Below are positions 27,490 to 36,507 of a stretch of 64,000 bases of DNA, piece after piece (positions within the stretch are counted from its first letter, which is position 1; the number at the start of each line of letters is the position of its first letter). The position numbers were made by a program, and so were the translations under genes. The notes under the pieces are model-generated. The model saw nothing but the letters and a program-made list of their open reading frames with translations, made no database searches and was not told where the DNA came from. Origin of the DNA: Skermanella stibiiresistens SB22 (GTDB lineage Bacteria; Pseudomonadota; Alphaproteobacteria; Azospirillales; Azospirillaceae); NCBI RefSeq assembly GCF_000576635.1, contig NZ_AVFL01000006.1:1-64000 (forward strand), written 5' to 3'.

Positions 27490-28242
27490 CTATCGGGCTG
27501 GTGTAATGATGTGGAGCCGCTTGGATGGCGTCGTCCTGGTCAGCACGAACAGGTCCGATGAAGCGTAGGTCCCGCCGGTCTTGGAGGCGTCGCGGCGCAC
27601 CAGCATGTCCTCGATGCCGTCACCGTCGAAGTCGCCCCGCGCCAGTACGGCCAGCCTGGCCTTCCAGTCCTTGGCCCGGAGTTCGGCCGATCCCGTATCC
27701 AATCCGTGGAGCGTGATGGAGCGGTCCACATCCAGGATCGAGCCGCCGGCCGCGGCGGCCCGCTTGACCCGCCGCTCCTCGTCGGGAGAGACCGCGAGGG
27801 CCAGTGCTGGTGGCAGGTCGTGAGCCGCCACCTTGTCGAACCGGAAGTCCTTGACGAAGGAGCGCTCCGCCGGCTTGGCCCGGCCAATCAGGTCCAGTGC
27901 GGCACATCGGGTGCCGGTCGATCGAAGCACCCGGTACTCCTGGTCGGATCCCGCTCCAACGACCGCCGGTCCAAGCCTGATGTAGTCGGCACAGGTCCGT
28001 ATGGTGTCCCGAGTTTGACCGGCGCCTAGGTCGATGATGACGTCGAAAGCATCCTCCCAAGGCGCGTCGAGCACCGCCGATAAGGGCCGGTCCGGCTCCA
28101 ACTCGAGGACGGGCGAGATCCAGATCGGGTTGACCCCACGATCGTCGGCATGGCCCGAGGCGGTCACCGCCCCAAGCCAAACCAGCGCCAGCGCCGCCGC
28201 CAGCCCAATCTTCCGCAACCCAGATCGGTTCATTGCCATCAT
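27490..28242 (-). CDS. Secreted protein with FG-GAP/EF-hand-like motif
   Basis: A 250-residue protein with a Sec signal (hydrophobic stretch AALALVWLGAVTASGHA). No enzyme family is recognised. Near the C-terminus, GDFDGDGIEDMLVRRDA is a calcium-binding loop of the FG-GAP/VCBS type, generally found in repeated surface domains, but here single. The gene starts 29 bases after the lysozyme-like gene on the same strand, so the two may be co-transcribed. Confidence 0.6.
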   Translation of the reverse strand: MMAMNRSGLRKIGLAAALALVWLGAVTASGHADDRGVNPIWISPVLELEPDRPLSAVLDAPWEDAFDVIIDLGAGQTRDTIRTCADYIRLGPAVVGAGSDQEYRVLRSTGTRCAALDLIGRAKPAERSFVKDFRFDKVAAHDLPPALALAVSPDEERRVKRAAAAGGSILDVDRSITLHGLDTGSAELRAKDWKARLAVLARGDFDGDGIEDMLVRRDASKTGGTYASSDLFVLTRTTPSKRLHIITPAR

Positions 28243-28271
28243 GTACAGATCATACAGTTCGCCGGCGCGGC

Positions 28272-28835
28272 TTAGCCAGCCTGCGCCACTTCGAGCAGGA
28301 GGTTTTTCGCCCAGTCGTTACGGCTCTGCTGAATGCCCCCCCGCTTGCACTCGGCCGCCGCCGTGGCCCAGTCGTGGGCCTCCGCCGCCGCCTTGAACTT
28401 CTTGAACTTGAGGAGGCCCCCCATGCCGAGATTGAACGCCATGTCGAGGATGACGCGCCGGGCGTCGACCGGATAATCATCATAGCCGCTGAAGTTCCGT
28501 CTGACCTGCCCATCGAAATCCTCGGCCTCGGCGAGCAGGAGCTTGTCGATCTCGGTATCGGGAAGGTCGATCTTGGTGAACGGCTTGTACTTGCTGGCCA
28601 GAAGCCCAGCCGTCTGTTTCTTCACCGAAGCGAAATCGTTGGCGATATCGTCCGCCGTCGCCGCCGATCCCGTCACCCGGTCGACGAACGGAAGCTTCCG
28701 CGCCGCCGCCGCGTCGGGCAGCATCTTTCCGACACCAACGGTCACGCAGCCCACCGTGTCGAGATACATGTACGAGAATCGGCCTTCGAAGACGCTCAGG
28801 TCCTTGACCACTTGATCCCAGGGGAAATCAGCCAT
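28272..28835 (-). CDS. GH24-type (phage-like) lysozyme
   Basis: A 187-residue protein with the GH24 pattern: the catalytic Glu in VFEGRFSYMYLDTVG (E17), then VTVGVGKML, a central RRVILDMAFNLGMGGLLKFK, and an Arg-rich C-terminal SRNDWAKN. It should cleave peptidoglycan. No signal peptide is present and no phage genes are nearby, so it may be a prophage leftover or part of a bacterial effector. GAGGA precedes the ATG at 28835. Confidence 0.75.
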   Translation of the reverse strand: MADFPWDQVVKDLSVFEGRFSYMYLDTVGCVTVGVGKMLPDAAAARKLPFVDRVTGSAATADDIANDFASVKKQTAGLLASKYKPFTKIDLPDTEIDKLLLAEAEDFDGQVRRNFSGYDDYPVDARRVILDMAFNLGMGGLLKFKKFKAAAEAHDWATAAAECKRGGIQQSRNDWAKNLLLEVAQAG

Positions 28836-28979
28836 CGTATCCTCTACAATTTTTTGGTGTAAACAATGAATCGGACTTACTTTCCTCGGGTGTTATCGAT
28901 GCCCATTTCTAATTTTAGAATCAAATCCGGTAAAAAATGCCTTAATTACACATGGATAGTGGAGCCGGGCATGACCCGC
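28836..28979. other. AT-rich intergenic stretch
   Basis: This stretch upstream of the lysozyme-like gene is lower in GC than its surroundings and presumably carries its promoter. No coding region is supported. Confidence 0.35.
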
Positions 28980-29702
28980 TCACAGGATCCGCTGAAGGAC
29001 ACGCCGGACATCGACCGCGGCGTCGCCGACCCGCCGCAGGTCAAGGTTGCCTTCAAGCGCGTAGAGGCATCGCTCCATGGCGCTGGCGGCTTCGTTGCTG
29101 TCGCCGATCTCGATCAGGTCAAGGATGCGGTGGTGGTGTTCCGCGACCGAGAACATCGCGCCGGAATTGCCATAGAGCCCGAAGATGAGGGCGGTACGGA
29201 GGATCAGGGGCTCCAAGGCTCCCGCCAGCGCCGCATTGTGGGCGAGGCTCGACAGACGGCGGTGAAAGTCGCCGGCTTCGGTGATCGCCATCTTGCGGTT
29301 GCCGTGCAGCGCGGCGGTTTCCTGGGCGTCGACCTTGCGGCGCAGGTCCCTCAGCCGATGGGTCAGGACGGTGCGGGCGACGATCTCGGTCGTGACGCGC
29401 TCGATCACGCGGCGGGCCTCGAAGATGTCCTTGGCGTCCTTGATGCCGGGGCTGGCGATGAAGGCACCCCTGTTCGCCTTCAACTCGACCAGTTGCTCAT
29501 AGGACAGCCGTTGCAGGCATTGGCGTATCCGTGAGCGGGTGACGCCGAAGGTCTCAGCCAGCAACTCCTCGCCGAGCTTGGTTCCGGGAGGCAGCGCGCC
29601 GATCAGAACCCTGGTCCTGATGTGTTCGACGATCACCTCCTCGATGTCGTCGCCCGGTTCGGCTGATGGATGTGACTTGGAGTTCTTCGCTGACTTCGAC
29701 AT
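28980..29702 (-). CDS. GntR-family (FCD-type) regulator
   Basis: A 240-residue regulator starting MSKSAKNSK at 29702; longer readings lead into the promoter. The winged helix is GTKLGEELLAETFGVTRSRI with RQCLQRLSYEQLVELKANRG. The FCD ligand-binding domain carries AGDFHRRLSSLAHNAAL and AEHHHRILDLIEIGD with the metal-site His residues. It is divergent from the 2-oxoglutarate oxygenase/CapA/ABC operon and faces the perfect palindrome at 29748-29761, its likely operator. Confidence 0.88.
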   Translation of the reverse strand: MSKSAKNSKSHPSAEPGDDIEEVIVEHIRTRVLIGALPPGTKLGEELLAETFGVTRSRIRQCLQRLSYEQLVELKANRGAFIASPGIKDAKDIFEARRVIERVTTEIVARTVLTHRLRDLRRKVDAQETAALHGNRKMAITEAGDFHRRLSSLAHNAALAGALEPLILRTALIFGLYGNSGAMFSVAEHHHRILDLIEIGDSNEAASAMERCLYALEGNLDLRRVGDAAVDVRRVLQRIL

Positions 29703-29747
29703 CGCCGATCCAATTCCGAGGCAGGCTTCATGTAAATCATGGGCACG

Positions 29748-29761
29748 GATTGTCGACAATC
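29748..29761. promoter_or_regulatory. Palindromic GntR operator candidate
   Basis: GATTGTCGACAATC is a perfect 14-base palindrome in the divergent promoter between the gntR gene and the oxygenase operon. Its core TTGTCGACAA matches the style of FadR-subfamily operators (TTGTnnACAA-like). Confidence 0.6.
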
Positions 29762-29892
29762 TTGATGATTTTGGCGACAAACAGCCGCCGGATTTCCTTT
29801 CATCAGCTAAGTCCCTGATTTTACTGAGATGGCACGGCTTCTGCAAACACCGAAGGGAAAAATAGCCGATCCGCACCCAAGAGGAACCGAGC

Positions 29893-30948
29893 ATGCCTTC
29901 CATCCCATCCAGTCCCGACCGCCGCGAAACCCTTGTGGCCGGTCCAGCCGATGCGAATGGTGGAACGATGACCGGCATCCCGGTCATCGACATCTCGCCC
30001 TATCTCCAGGGATCACCGGAGGGCGGCCGGGAGGTGGCTAATCAAATCAACAAGGCGTGTGAGGAGATCGGCTTCTTCATCATCGTCGGCCACGGCGTCG
30101 ACCAGCCCAGCGTCGACCGGACCTATCGAACCGCCGCCGATTTCTTCCAGTCGCCGGTCGAGGACAAGCTGAGGATCCGCCAACCCGACCCGTCGATCAG
30201 CCGCGGCTATACCCCGCTGAAGGGCGAGAGCCTGTCGGCCGGGTTGGGCATGGGCGCACCCGGCGACCTCAAGGAAATGATCGACATGGGACCGGTCGAT
30301 ATTCCCGGCGGCGAATACTACGAGCGTCCGGAGGCCGGCCATCACTTCCACCCGAACCTCTGGCCCGAAAGGCCCGAGGGTTTCGAACAGACAATGAAGT
30401 CCTATTACCGCCGCATGAACAGGCTGGCCAACGACCTGATGGGATTGTTCGCGCTGGCGCTCGACCTGCCGGAGGACTTTTTCTACGACAAGCTGGACCG
30501 CAACATGAGCGCGCTGCGGATCATCTGCTATCCGGAACAAGCCGAGGCTCCGGAACCCGGTCAGCTTCGCAGCGGCGCCCACACCGATTACGGCACGCTG
30601 ACGATCCTGATGTCGGATCAAGCGGCCGGAGGCTTGCAGGCGCGCCATCGGGATGGCTACTGGGTCGACGTCACGCCCCAGCCCGGCTCCTATGTCGTCA
30701 ATATCGGCGACGTCATGCAGATCTGGACCAACGACCGCTGGGTCTCGACGCTCCACCGCGTCGTCAACCCCCCGGCGGAACTCGCCAGCACGGCGCGGCG
30801 CCACTCGGTCGTGTTCTTCCACCAGCCGAACTACGACGCGGTGATCGAAACCCTGCCATCCTGCTTCGGACCGTCGGAGCCCAGGAAGTACGACAGCTTC
30901 ACCTATGCCGAGCATTGGACGCGGAAGTGGATGGCGACCAAGGCCTGA
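29893..30948 (+). CDS. 2-oxoglutarate/Fe(II) oxygenase, isopenicillin-N-synthase family
   Basis: A 351-residue non-heme iron dioxygenase. The N-terminal DIOX_N region has IPVIDISPYLQG and CEEIGFFIIVGHGV. The facial triad is H and D in SGAHTDYGTLTIL and H in STLHRVVNPP; the RxS 2-oxoglutarate anchor is in ARRHSVVFF. An AGAGGA ribosome site precedes the ATG at 29893; an internal ATG at 29968 is a possible alternative. First gene of an operon with CapA-like and ribose-type importer genes, so it probably oxidises the imported compound. Confidence 0.88.
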   Translation: MPSIPSSPDRRETLVAGPADANGGTMTGIPVIDISPYLQGSPEGGREVANQINKACEEIGFFIIVGHGVDQPSVDRTYRTAADFFQSPVEDKLRIRQPDPSISRGYTPLKGESLSAGLGMGAPGDLKEMIDMGPVDIPGGEYYERPEAGHHFHPNLWPERPEGFEQTMKSYYRRMNRLANDLMGLFALALDLPEDFFYDKLDRNMSALRIICYPEQAEAPEPGQLRSGAHTDYGTLTILMSDQAAGGLQARHRDGYWVDVTPQPGSYVVNIGDVMQIWTNDRWVSTLHRVVNPPAELASTARRHSVVFFHQPNYDAVIETLPSCFGPSEPRKYDSFTYAEHWTRKWMATKA

Positions 30949-30994
30949 CCGGCTACCCCCTCAACGAGGCGACGCGGCATAGAGGAAGCGACAC

Positions 30995-32065
30995 GTGGCC
31001 GATTTCTCCCTCGCCCTGACGGGCGACATCCTCCCGACCCGGCGGCTGCTCGATCCGCCGGCCTCGGCTCTCGCGGTCTACCAATTGCTTCACGACTCCG
31101 ATCTGGCGGTTGGGAACTTCGAGATGCCGCTGACCCGCGGCGGCGCTCCGGTCGAGAAGCTGCTGAACATCCGGGCCGCTCCCGAGATCGCCGCCGACGT
31201 GCCGGGGATTGGGGTCGATATCGTCACGATCGCCAACAACCACGCGGTCGACTATGGCTGGACCGGCTTGGACGAGACGCGGCGGGGTCTGACGGACGCC
31301 GGCTTGCGGGTGATCGGCGCCGGGCTCGATCAGGCCGAGGCTTCACTGCCCGCGGTCATGGACGTGGCGGGCCGGCGCGTGGGGATCGTGGCGTTCTCCT
31401 GCCTCACCCCCACCGGCATGGCGGCGGGCCCGGACCGTCCCGGCATCTCGCCGATCCGGGTCGAGACCGCCTACGAGGTCGATCCCTGGTACCAGATGGA
31501 GGAACCGGGCGATCCCTCCGCCATCCGGATCAGGACGACGGTGCGGGCGGACGACGCCGCCTCGGCGCTGGCCGCCGTCACCGCCTTGCGCGGCCGGTGC
31601 GATGTCGTCGTGGCGACGATCCACTGGGGCTTCGGCTCCGGCGAGGACTTGGCGGAGTATCAGATGCCCCTCGGCCGGGCCTTGATCGAGGCCGGCGCCG
31701 ACATCGTCCATGGACACCACCCGCACGCGGTCCATGGCATCGGCTTCCATCGGGGCAAGCCGATCCTCTTCAGCCTGGGCACCTTCATTGGACAGCAGGT
31801 CTTCCTGGAGGCCTCGCCCAAGGTCAAGGCGCTATGGGCCGGGATGTCGCCGGACGGCTACGTCGCCCAGACCCTGTTCGCGGACGGCGGCGCCATCCGG
31901 CTCCGGGTCTTCCCGACGACGCTGGACGCCGAGCGGTTGCCCATGCTGGCGACCGGCGACGGGTTCCACCGCGTCGCCGACCGACTGGCGCGGCTTTCCG
32001 GGCCCCTGGGCGCCGAGGTCCGGGCCGACCCTTCCGGATTCCTGACCATCACCCCCATTCCTTAA
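30995..32065 (+). CDS. CapA-family metallophosphatase-like protein
   Basis: A 356-residue protein of the PGA_cap/CapA family (calcineurin-like fold). The motifs are LTGDILPTRRL, VGNFEMPLTRG, IANNHAVDYGW, ATIHWGFGSG and HGHHPHAVHG, covering the expected metal ligands. There is no signal peptide or membrane anchor, unlike capsule-associated CapA, so a cytoplasmic catabolic role with the neighbouring oxygenase is more likely than polyglutamate export. The gene begins 46 bases after the oxygenase stop. Confidence 0.82.
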   Translation: MADFSLALTGDILPTRRLLDPPASALAVYQLLHDSDLAVGNFEMPLTRGGAPVEKLLNIRAAPEIAADVPGIGVDIVTIANNHAVDYGWTGLDETRRGLTDAGLRVIGAGLDQAEASLPAVMDVAGRRVGIVAFSCLTPTGMAAGPDRPGISPIRVETAYEVDPWYQMEEPGDPSAIRIRTTVRADDAASALAAVTALRGRCDVVVATIHWGFGSGEDLAEYQMPLGRALIEAGADIVHGHHPHAVHGIGFHRGKPILFSLGTFIGQQVFLEASPKVKALWAGMSPDGYVAQTLFADGGAIRLRVFPTTLDAERLPMLATGDGFHRVADRLARLSGPLGAEVRADPSGFLTITPIP

Positions 32066-32089
32066 CCCAACCAACGACAGACAGGGACC

Positions 32090-33106
32090 ATGACCGTGAC
32101 GCATCCCCCCAGCAGCCCCTCCTTCCTCCGCGGCGTCGCGAGACGCGGTTTCCTCGCGGGCGCGTTCCTCCTTGGGACGGCGGCGCTATCCGCAGGCTTC
32201 CCAGCGGGCGCCGCGGCTCAGGAAAAGCTGATCGCGGTCAGCTTCCCCAACTCGTCGACAATCGGCGCCGTGGTCACCTCCCTCAACCAGGCCAAGGTGA
32301 AGGGGACCGAAATGGGCTACCGGGTCGTGGTGGACGATCCCGGCGCCGACATGAACAAGCAGATCAACACCTTGAAGACTTGGATCCAGCAGAAGGTTCC
32401 GGTGATCGTCTGCGTGACGCCGCAGCCCGCCGTGTTCGAGACGATCGCGAAGCAAGCCCGCGAGGCCGGGATCAAGTGGATCACCTATGGCGAGAAGCTG
32501 ACCAACCAGGACGCGACGGTCGGCTACGCCCAATATGACGACGGGCGGAAGCTTGGCGAGTACGCGGGCAAGTGGGTCAACGAGACCCTGGGCGGGACGG
32601 CCAAGGTCGTGGTGCTCGGCTATGAGAAGGCGACCTGGGGCCAGTTGCGCGGCAATGGCATCAAGGATGGGCTGAAGTCGGTGGCGCCCAAGGTGGAGAT
32701 CGTCGCCGAGCAGGACGCGATCAACCCGACCGACGGCCTCAACGTGACGCGCTCCATCCTCCAGGCCCATCCCGACGCCAACGTGATCCTGGGCGTCGAG
32801 GACCCGGCGACGGAGGGCGCCTACAAGGCGTGGATCGCGTCGGGCAAGGACAAGTCGGATCCCAAGGCGTTCATCGGCGGCATGGACGGCACGGTGCCGG
32901 CCCTCAAGCTGCTGAGGGAAGGCGGCACGATCTACCGCGCGTCCATGGCGATCCCGCTGAAGAGCGTGGGTGACGCGATCGTGACGACAGCCGACGACTT
33001 GCTGAACGGCAGGAACAAGGGTGACTCGATCGTGCCGCTGGAACTGGTGACGGAGAAGTCGCCCAAGGCGCAGGCCTATCTGGACGAACAGGGCGCCGGC
33101 GGCTGA
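32090..33106 (+). CDS. Ribose-type ABC importer binding protein
   Basis: A 338-residue periplasmic receptor of the Peripla_BP_4 (RbsB-like) family. The leader contains ARRGFLAGAFLLGTAALS, with an RR that could be Tat-type, and ends near AAAQ. Core features are GYRVVVDDPGADMNKQINTL, the sugar-site segment WITYGEK and ILGVEDPATEGAYKA. It sits 24 bases after the CapA-like gene and directly before its ATPase. Confidence 0.87.
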   Translation: MTVTHPPSSPSFLRGVARRGFLAGAFLLGTAALSAGFPAGAAAQEKLIAVSFPNSSTIGAVVTSLNQAKVKGTEMGYRVVVDDPGADMNKQINTLKTWIQQKVPVIVCVTPQPAVFETIAKQAREAGIKWITYGEKLTNQDATVGYAQYDDGRKLGEYAGKWVNETLGGTAKVVVLGYEKATWGQLRGNGIKDGLKSVAPKVEIVAEQDAINPTDGLNVTRSILQAHPDANVILGVEDPATEGAYKAWIASGKDKSDPKAFIGGMDGTVPALKLLREGGTIYRASMAIPLKSVGDAIVTTADDLLNGRNKGDSIVPLELVTEKSPKAQAYLDEQGAGG

Positions 33107-33118
33107 AGGGAGGCGGGG

Positions 33119-34627
33119 ATGTCGTTCGCCGTTCGCGGCCTCAGGAAAAGCTATGGGGGCGTCGAAGTCCTCAAGGGCATCGATCTCGCGGTCGCCGACG
33201 GCGAGATCCACGCCTTGCTGGGCGCCAACGGCGCCGGAAAATCGACGCTGATCAAGTGCCTGTCGGGAGGGACCAGCCCGGACTCCGGCGAGATGATCGT
33301 CGGCGGGCGCTCCCATGCCACGCTGACCCCGCGCGAGGCCAAGCGCGCCGGCATCGCGGTGATCCACCAGGAACTGTCGCTGGCCCTGAGCCTGTCAGCC
33401 AGCGACAACATCTTCCTGGGCAACGAGCTGGTCATCGGGCCCTTCGTCCGGCGCCGCGCCCAGCGCGCCGAGGCGGCCCGGTGGCTGGATGGGCTCGGCA
33501 TCGACATCGATCCCGACGCCGACCTGTCGACCTTGGGGAACGCCGAACTGCAAAGCCTGGAGATCGTCAAGGCGTTGAGATCGGACCCGAAGGTACTGAT
33601 CCTGGACGAGCCGACCGCCGCACTGTCCGAACAGGAGGCGGAAAACCTCGGCCGCCACTTGCTGGCCTTGAAGCGGTCGAATCTTCCGGTGCTCTACGTG
33701 ACGCATCGCTTGGCGGAGGTCTTCGCCTTGGCCGACCGGGTGTCGGTCCTGCGCGGCGGCGAGGTCGTGCTGACGGGAGCGGTATCCGATCTGGACCATG
33801 ACCAGATCGTCCGCGCCGTCGTCGGGCGCCCGGTCGAGCGGGGCCGCGCCGTCCGGCGGCACGATGCCGAAGCCAAGGCGGTCATCGAGGTCGAGGGACT
33901 GGTGGCGCCCAGGGTCGGACCGGTCGATTTCTCTGTCCACGCCGGAGAAATCGTCGGCGTGTTCGGGCTGGTCGGTTCCGGACGGACCGAACTGCTGGAG
34001 GCGCTGTTCGGCGCCATCCCCACGGCCGCCGGCGCGATCAGGCTGGACGGTTCGCCCTACGCGCCCCGCGATCCCGCCGCGGCGGTGATGGCCGGTGTGG
34101 CCCTGGTGCCGTCCGACCGGCTGCGCAAGAGCATCATCGGCGGGTTGTCCGCCGGGGAGAACATGCTGCTGCCCTGGCTATGGGATCTTTCCCGCTGGGG
34201 ATGGCGGCGGCGGAGCCGGGAGGTTGGCGTCTTCAACCGGACCGGCACGCGGCTCAACCTCCAGCCGCGCCGGTCCGATCTGGAGGCGCGGCGCTATTCC
34301 GGCGGCAACCAGCAGAAGCTGGTGATCGGCCGATGGCTCAACGAGGTCCGGTCATGTCGGCTGCTGATGCTGGACGAACCAACCCAGGGGGTCGACGTCG
34401 GCGCGCGGCGCGACATCTACGAGGCCCTGCGGTCGGTCGCCGCTAACACCGGCACCGCCGTGATCGTCACCTCGTCCGAGCCGGAGGAATTGATGCAACT
34501 GGCCGACCGCGTGATCGTGCTGTCCGGCGGACGGATCGCCGGAACCTTGAGGGGCGCCGAGATCGACGAGACCCGCCTGACCGCGCTGGCCCATCGGATC
34601 GAACATGAGAAGGAGACCGCGGCATGA
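33119..34627 (+). CDS. Ribose-type ABC importer ATPase (tandem)
   Basis: A 502-residue protein with two ATPase domains, as in RbsA/MglA. The first has Walker A GANGAGKSTLI and Walker B VLILDEPTAALSEQE but a weak signature (LSTLGNAELQSLEIVKAL). The second has a degenerate Walker A GLVGSGRTELLEAL (Lys replaced by Arg, as is usual for domain two) and a good signature YSGGNQQKLVIGRWL. Its stop overlaps the permease start (ATGA at 34624). Confidence 0.92.
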   Translation: MSFAVRGLRKSYGGVEVLKGIDLAVADGEIHALLGANGAGKSTLIKCLSGGTSPDSGEMIVGGRSHATLTPREAKRAGIAVIHQELSLALSLSASDNIFLGNELVIGPFVRRRAQRAEAARWLDGLGIDIDPDADLSTLGNAELQSLEIVKALRSDPKVLILDEPTAALSEQEAENLGRHLLALKRSNLPVLYVTHRLAEVFALADRVSVLRGGEVVLTGAVSDLDHDQIVRAVVGRPVERGRAVRRHDAEAKAVIEVEGLVAPRVGPVDFSVHAGEIVGVFGLVGSGRTELLEALFGAIPTAAGAIRLDGSPYAPRDPAAAVMAGVALVPSDRLRKSIIGGLSAGENMLLPWLWDLSRWGWRRRSREVGVFNRTGTRLNLQPRRSDLEARRYSGGNQQKLVIGRWLNEVRSCRLLMLDEPTQGVDVGARRDIYEALRSVAANTGTAVIVTSSEPEELMQLADRVIVLSGGRIAGTLRGAEIDETRLTALAHRIEHEKETAA

Positions 34628-35658
34628 AGACCGCCGCCCTGGCGCCCCAAGCCGAACCGCTCGCCTCCCGCCTCCTGGCCGGACGGGGCGACCTGATCGT
34701 CAACAACATCCTGCTGGTGGCGCTGATCCTGCTGATCGCCTTCTTCGCGTCGCAGAGCCCGGCTTTCCTGTCGGTGTCGAACTTCAAGGTGATCCTGACC
34801 AACTACGCCGCGATCGGCGTGGTGGCGGCGGTCATGACGCCGCTGGTGATCGCTGGGCATGTCGATCTCTCGGTCGGATCGAACATCGCGTTCTCCGGCA
34901 TGGTCACGGCGCTGGCGATCACCAGCTGGGGCGTTCCTCCCGCCGTCGCGTTCGGCGTCGGCGTCGCGACCGGAGCGGCGGTCGGACTGGTCAACGGCTT
35001 GTTGAACGGGGTGCTCCGCTTCAACCCGATCATCGTGACGCTTGGCATGCTCGGGCTGCTGCGGGGCGTGACGCTGCTGGTCAATTCGACCGAGGTCTAT
35101 GGTCTGGGCGACACGTTCTTCTGGATCGGCAATGGCGACTTGCTCGGAATTCCGGTGCTGCTCTGGTTCGTCTGCGGCGCCTTCGCGCTGGCGGGATTGT
35201 TCACCTCGGCGACGGTGTGGGGGCGCCACATCTACGCGATCGGCATCAATCCGCAAGCCGCGTTCCTAGCGGCCCTGCCGGTCCGCGGGCTGCTGGTGGC
35301 GCTCTATGTCGCGGCGGGGGCCGCCGCCGGCTTGGCGGGCGTGATGCTGGTTGGCCGGCTCGACGGCGCGTCGCCAGGTTCCCTTGGGCTGCAGATGGAA
35401 TTGCAGGCGCTGACCATCATCCTGCTGGGGGGAGTCGCCTTCGCCGGCGGCCGCGGCAGGGTGATGGGCGTCGTGACGGCTTGGGTCTTCCTGGGTGTCA
35501 TGGACAACGGCCTGACATTGCTCAACGTGCCGCCCTTCGTGCAACTGGTCGCCAGCGGCTTGGCCCTGGTCTTCGCCGCCAGCTTGGACGCGCTGGGATC
35601 TTTCATCACGACGCGGGGCGCGCGGCGGAAACTGGTGGCGGAGAGGCTGGCGAAGTAA
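34624..35658 (+). CDS. Ribose-type ABC importer permease
   Basis: A 344-residue inner-membrane protein with about eight to ten helices in the RbsC family. Diagnostic stretches are GHVDLSVGSNIAFSGMVTAL and the cytoplasmic-loop region GVAFAGGRGRVMGVVTAWVF. It overlaps the ATPase gene by four bases. It completes the importer with the binding protein at 32090. Confidence 0.9.
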   Translation: MKTAALAPQAEPLASRLLAGRGDLIVNNILLVALILLIAFFASQSPAFLSVSNFKVILTNYAAIGVVAAVMTPLVIAGHVDLSVGSNIAFSGMVTALAITSWGVPPAVAFGVGVATGAAVGLVNGLLNGVLRFNPIIVTLGMLGLLRGVTLLVNSTEVYGLGDTFFWIGNGDLLGIPVLLWFVCGAFALAGLFTSATVWGRHIYAIGINPQAAFLAALPVRGLLVALYVAAGAAAGLAGVMLVGRLDGASPGSLGLQMELQALTIILLGGVAFAGGRGRVMGVVTAWVFLGVMDNGLTLLNVPPFVQLVASGLALVFAASLDALGSFITTRGARRKLVAERLAK

Positions 35659-35835
35659 CTATCCGGGAGTTTTCCAGTCATCGCCCAGTTATCGGTGATT
35701 TAAAAACCGATCGGTCTGTTTATTGAGGATCTCGGGGACAGTGCATTCAACGATATTTATCGACAAAGGTATAAAAAATGGAGTATCGGGATTGCGTTTG
35801 AATTAGTACATTCGATTGTTGTGGTGGAATTCAGC

Positions 35836-36426
35836 ATGTCCCGATTGTCTCGTCAGATTCGGTTCACCTTCGTCTTGGCGCTGGCCACCAGCTGGATGTC
35901 GGGTTGCGCCACCACTGGCCGCCAATATTCATCGGGAGAGAATGGGCCCGTCGATTGCAAGGATTTTCCCATCACGAGTGATCGTAAAGATCTGAAACCT
36001 GATCATGAGAAGAGTTGCTTAATTTCCACACCGGGTGCCGTGGAACTCACGGCAACCGCCTATGTCCGAAGTTTTCAAAGTGACACGGGCTTCATGAACG
36101 TCCTTCTCCAAACGGCTGGCATCAATACACACGTAAAGCATCAGGATGTTCAGGCGCTCGTCTCCAAAATCGAGTTGGTCAGGGCCAAGGGCGTCAATTG
36201 GGAAGCGCTGCCTCCGATCGATGTCAATGGCCGCACATACAAACTCCAGAAATTCTCTGTGAACCAAATACCGCTGGACTGCATCGGTTTCGCCACCTAT
36301 GGCAACAGTATCGATGTTGGTTACCGATCCATACTTCAGGGATTTTCTTGCAAAAGTCTTGAAATTGGCAAGATAGACGTTTCGGATTTGAAGAAGGATC
36401 TGGAAGCTTTGCGGTTCCGGCAGTAG
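35836..36426 (+). CDS. Lipoprotein, tandem paralogue 1
   Basis: A 196-residue lipoprotein with a signal sequence ending in a lipobox (SWMSGC, lipidated Cys). The mature N-terminus has RQYSSGENGPVDC, repeated exactly in the next gene. Four further cysteines (in VDC, KSC, LDC and FSC) are conserved with the paralogue and suggest two disulfides. No known family is recognised. Base composition is lower in GC than neighbours, which hints at transfer. I choose the ATG at 35836; in-frame GTG codons lie 15 and 12 bases upstream. Confidence 0.72.
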   Translation: MSRLSRQIRFTFVLALATSWMSGCATTGRQYSSGENGPVDCKDFPITSDRKDLKPDHEKSCLISTPGAVELTATAYVRSFQSDTGFMNVLLQTAGINTHVKHQDVQALVSKIELVRAKGVNWEALPPIDVNGRTYKLQKFSVNQIPLDCIGFATYGNSIDVGYRSILQGFSCKSLEIGKIDVSDLKKDLEALRFRQ

Positions 36427-36507
36427 GAACCCATCAACCCACACCCGATCTCCCAATGCTTTCCATCTTCCATTGCTCAGCCGTATTCAACGGAATTGGA
36501 TTTCAAG

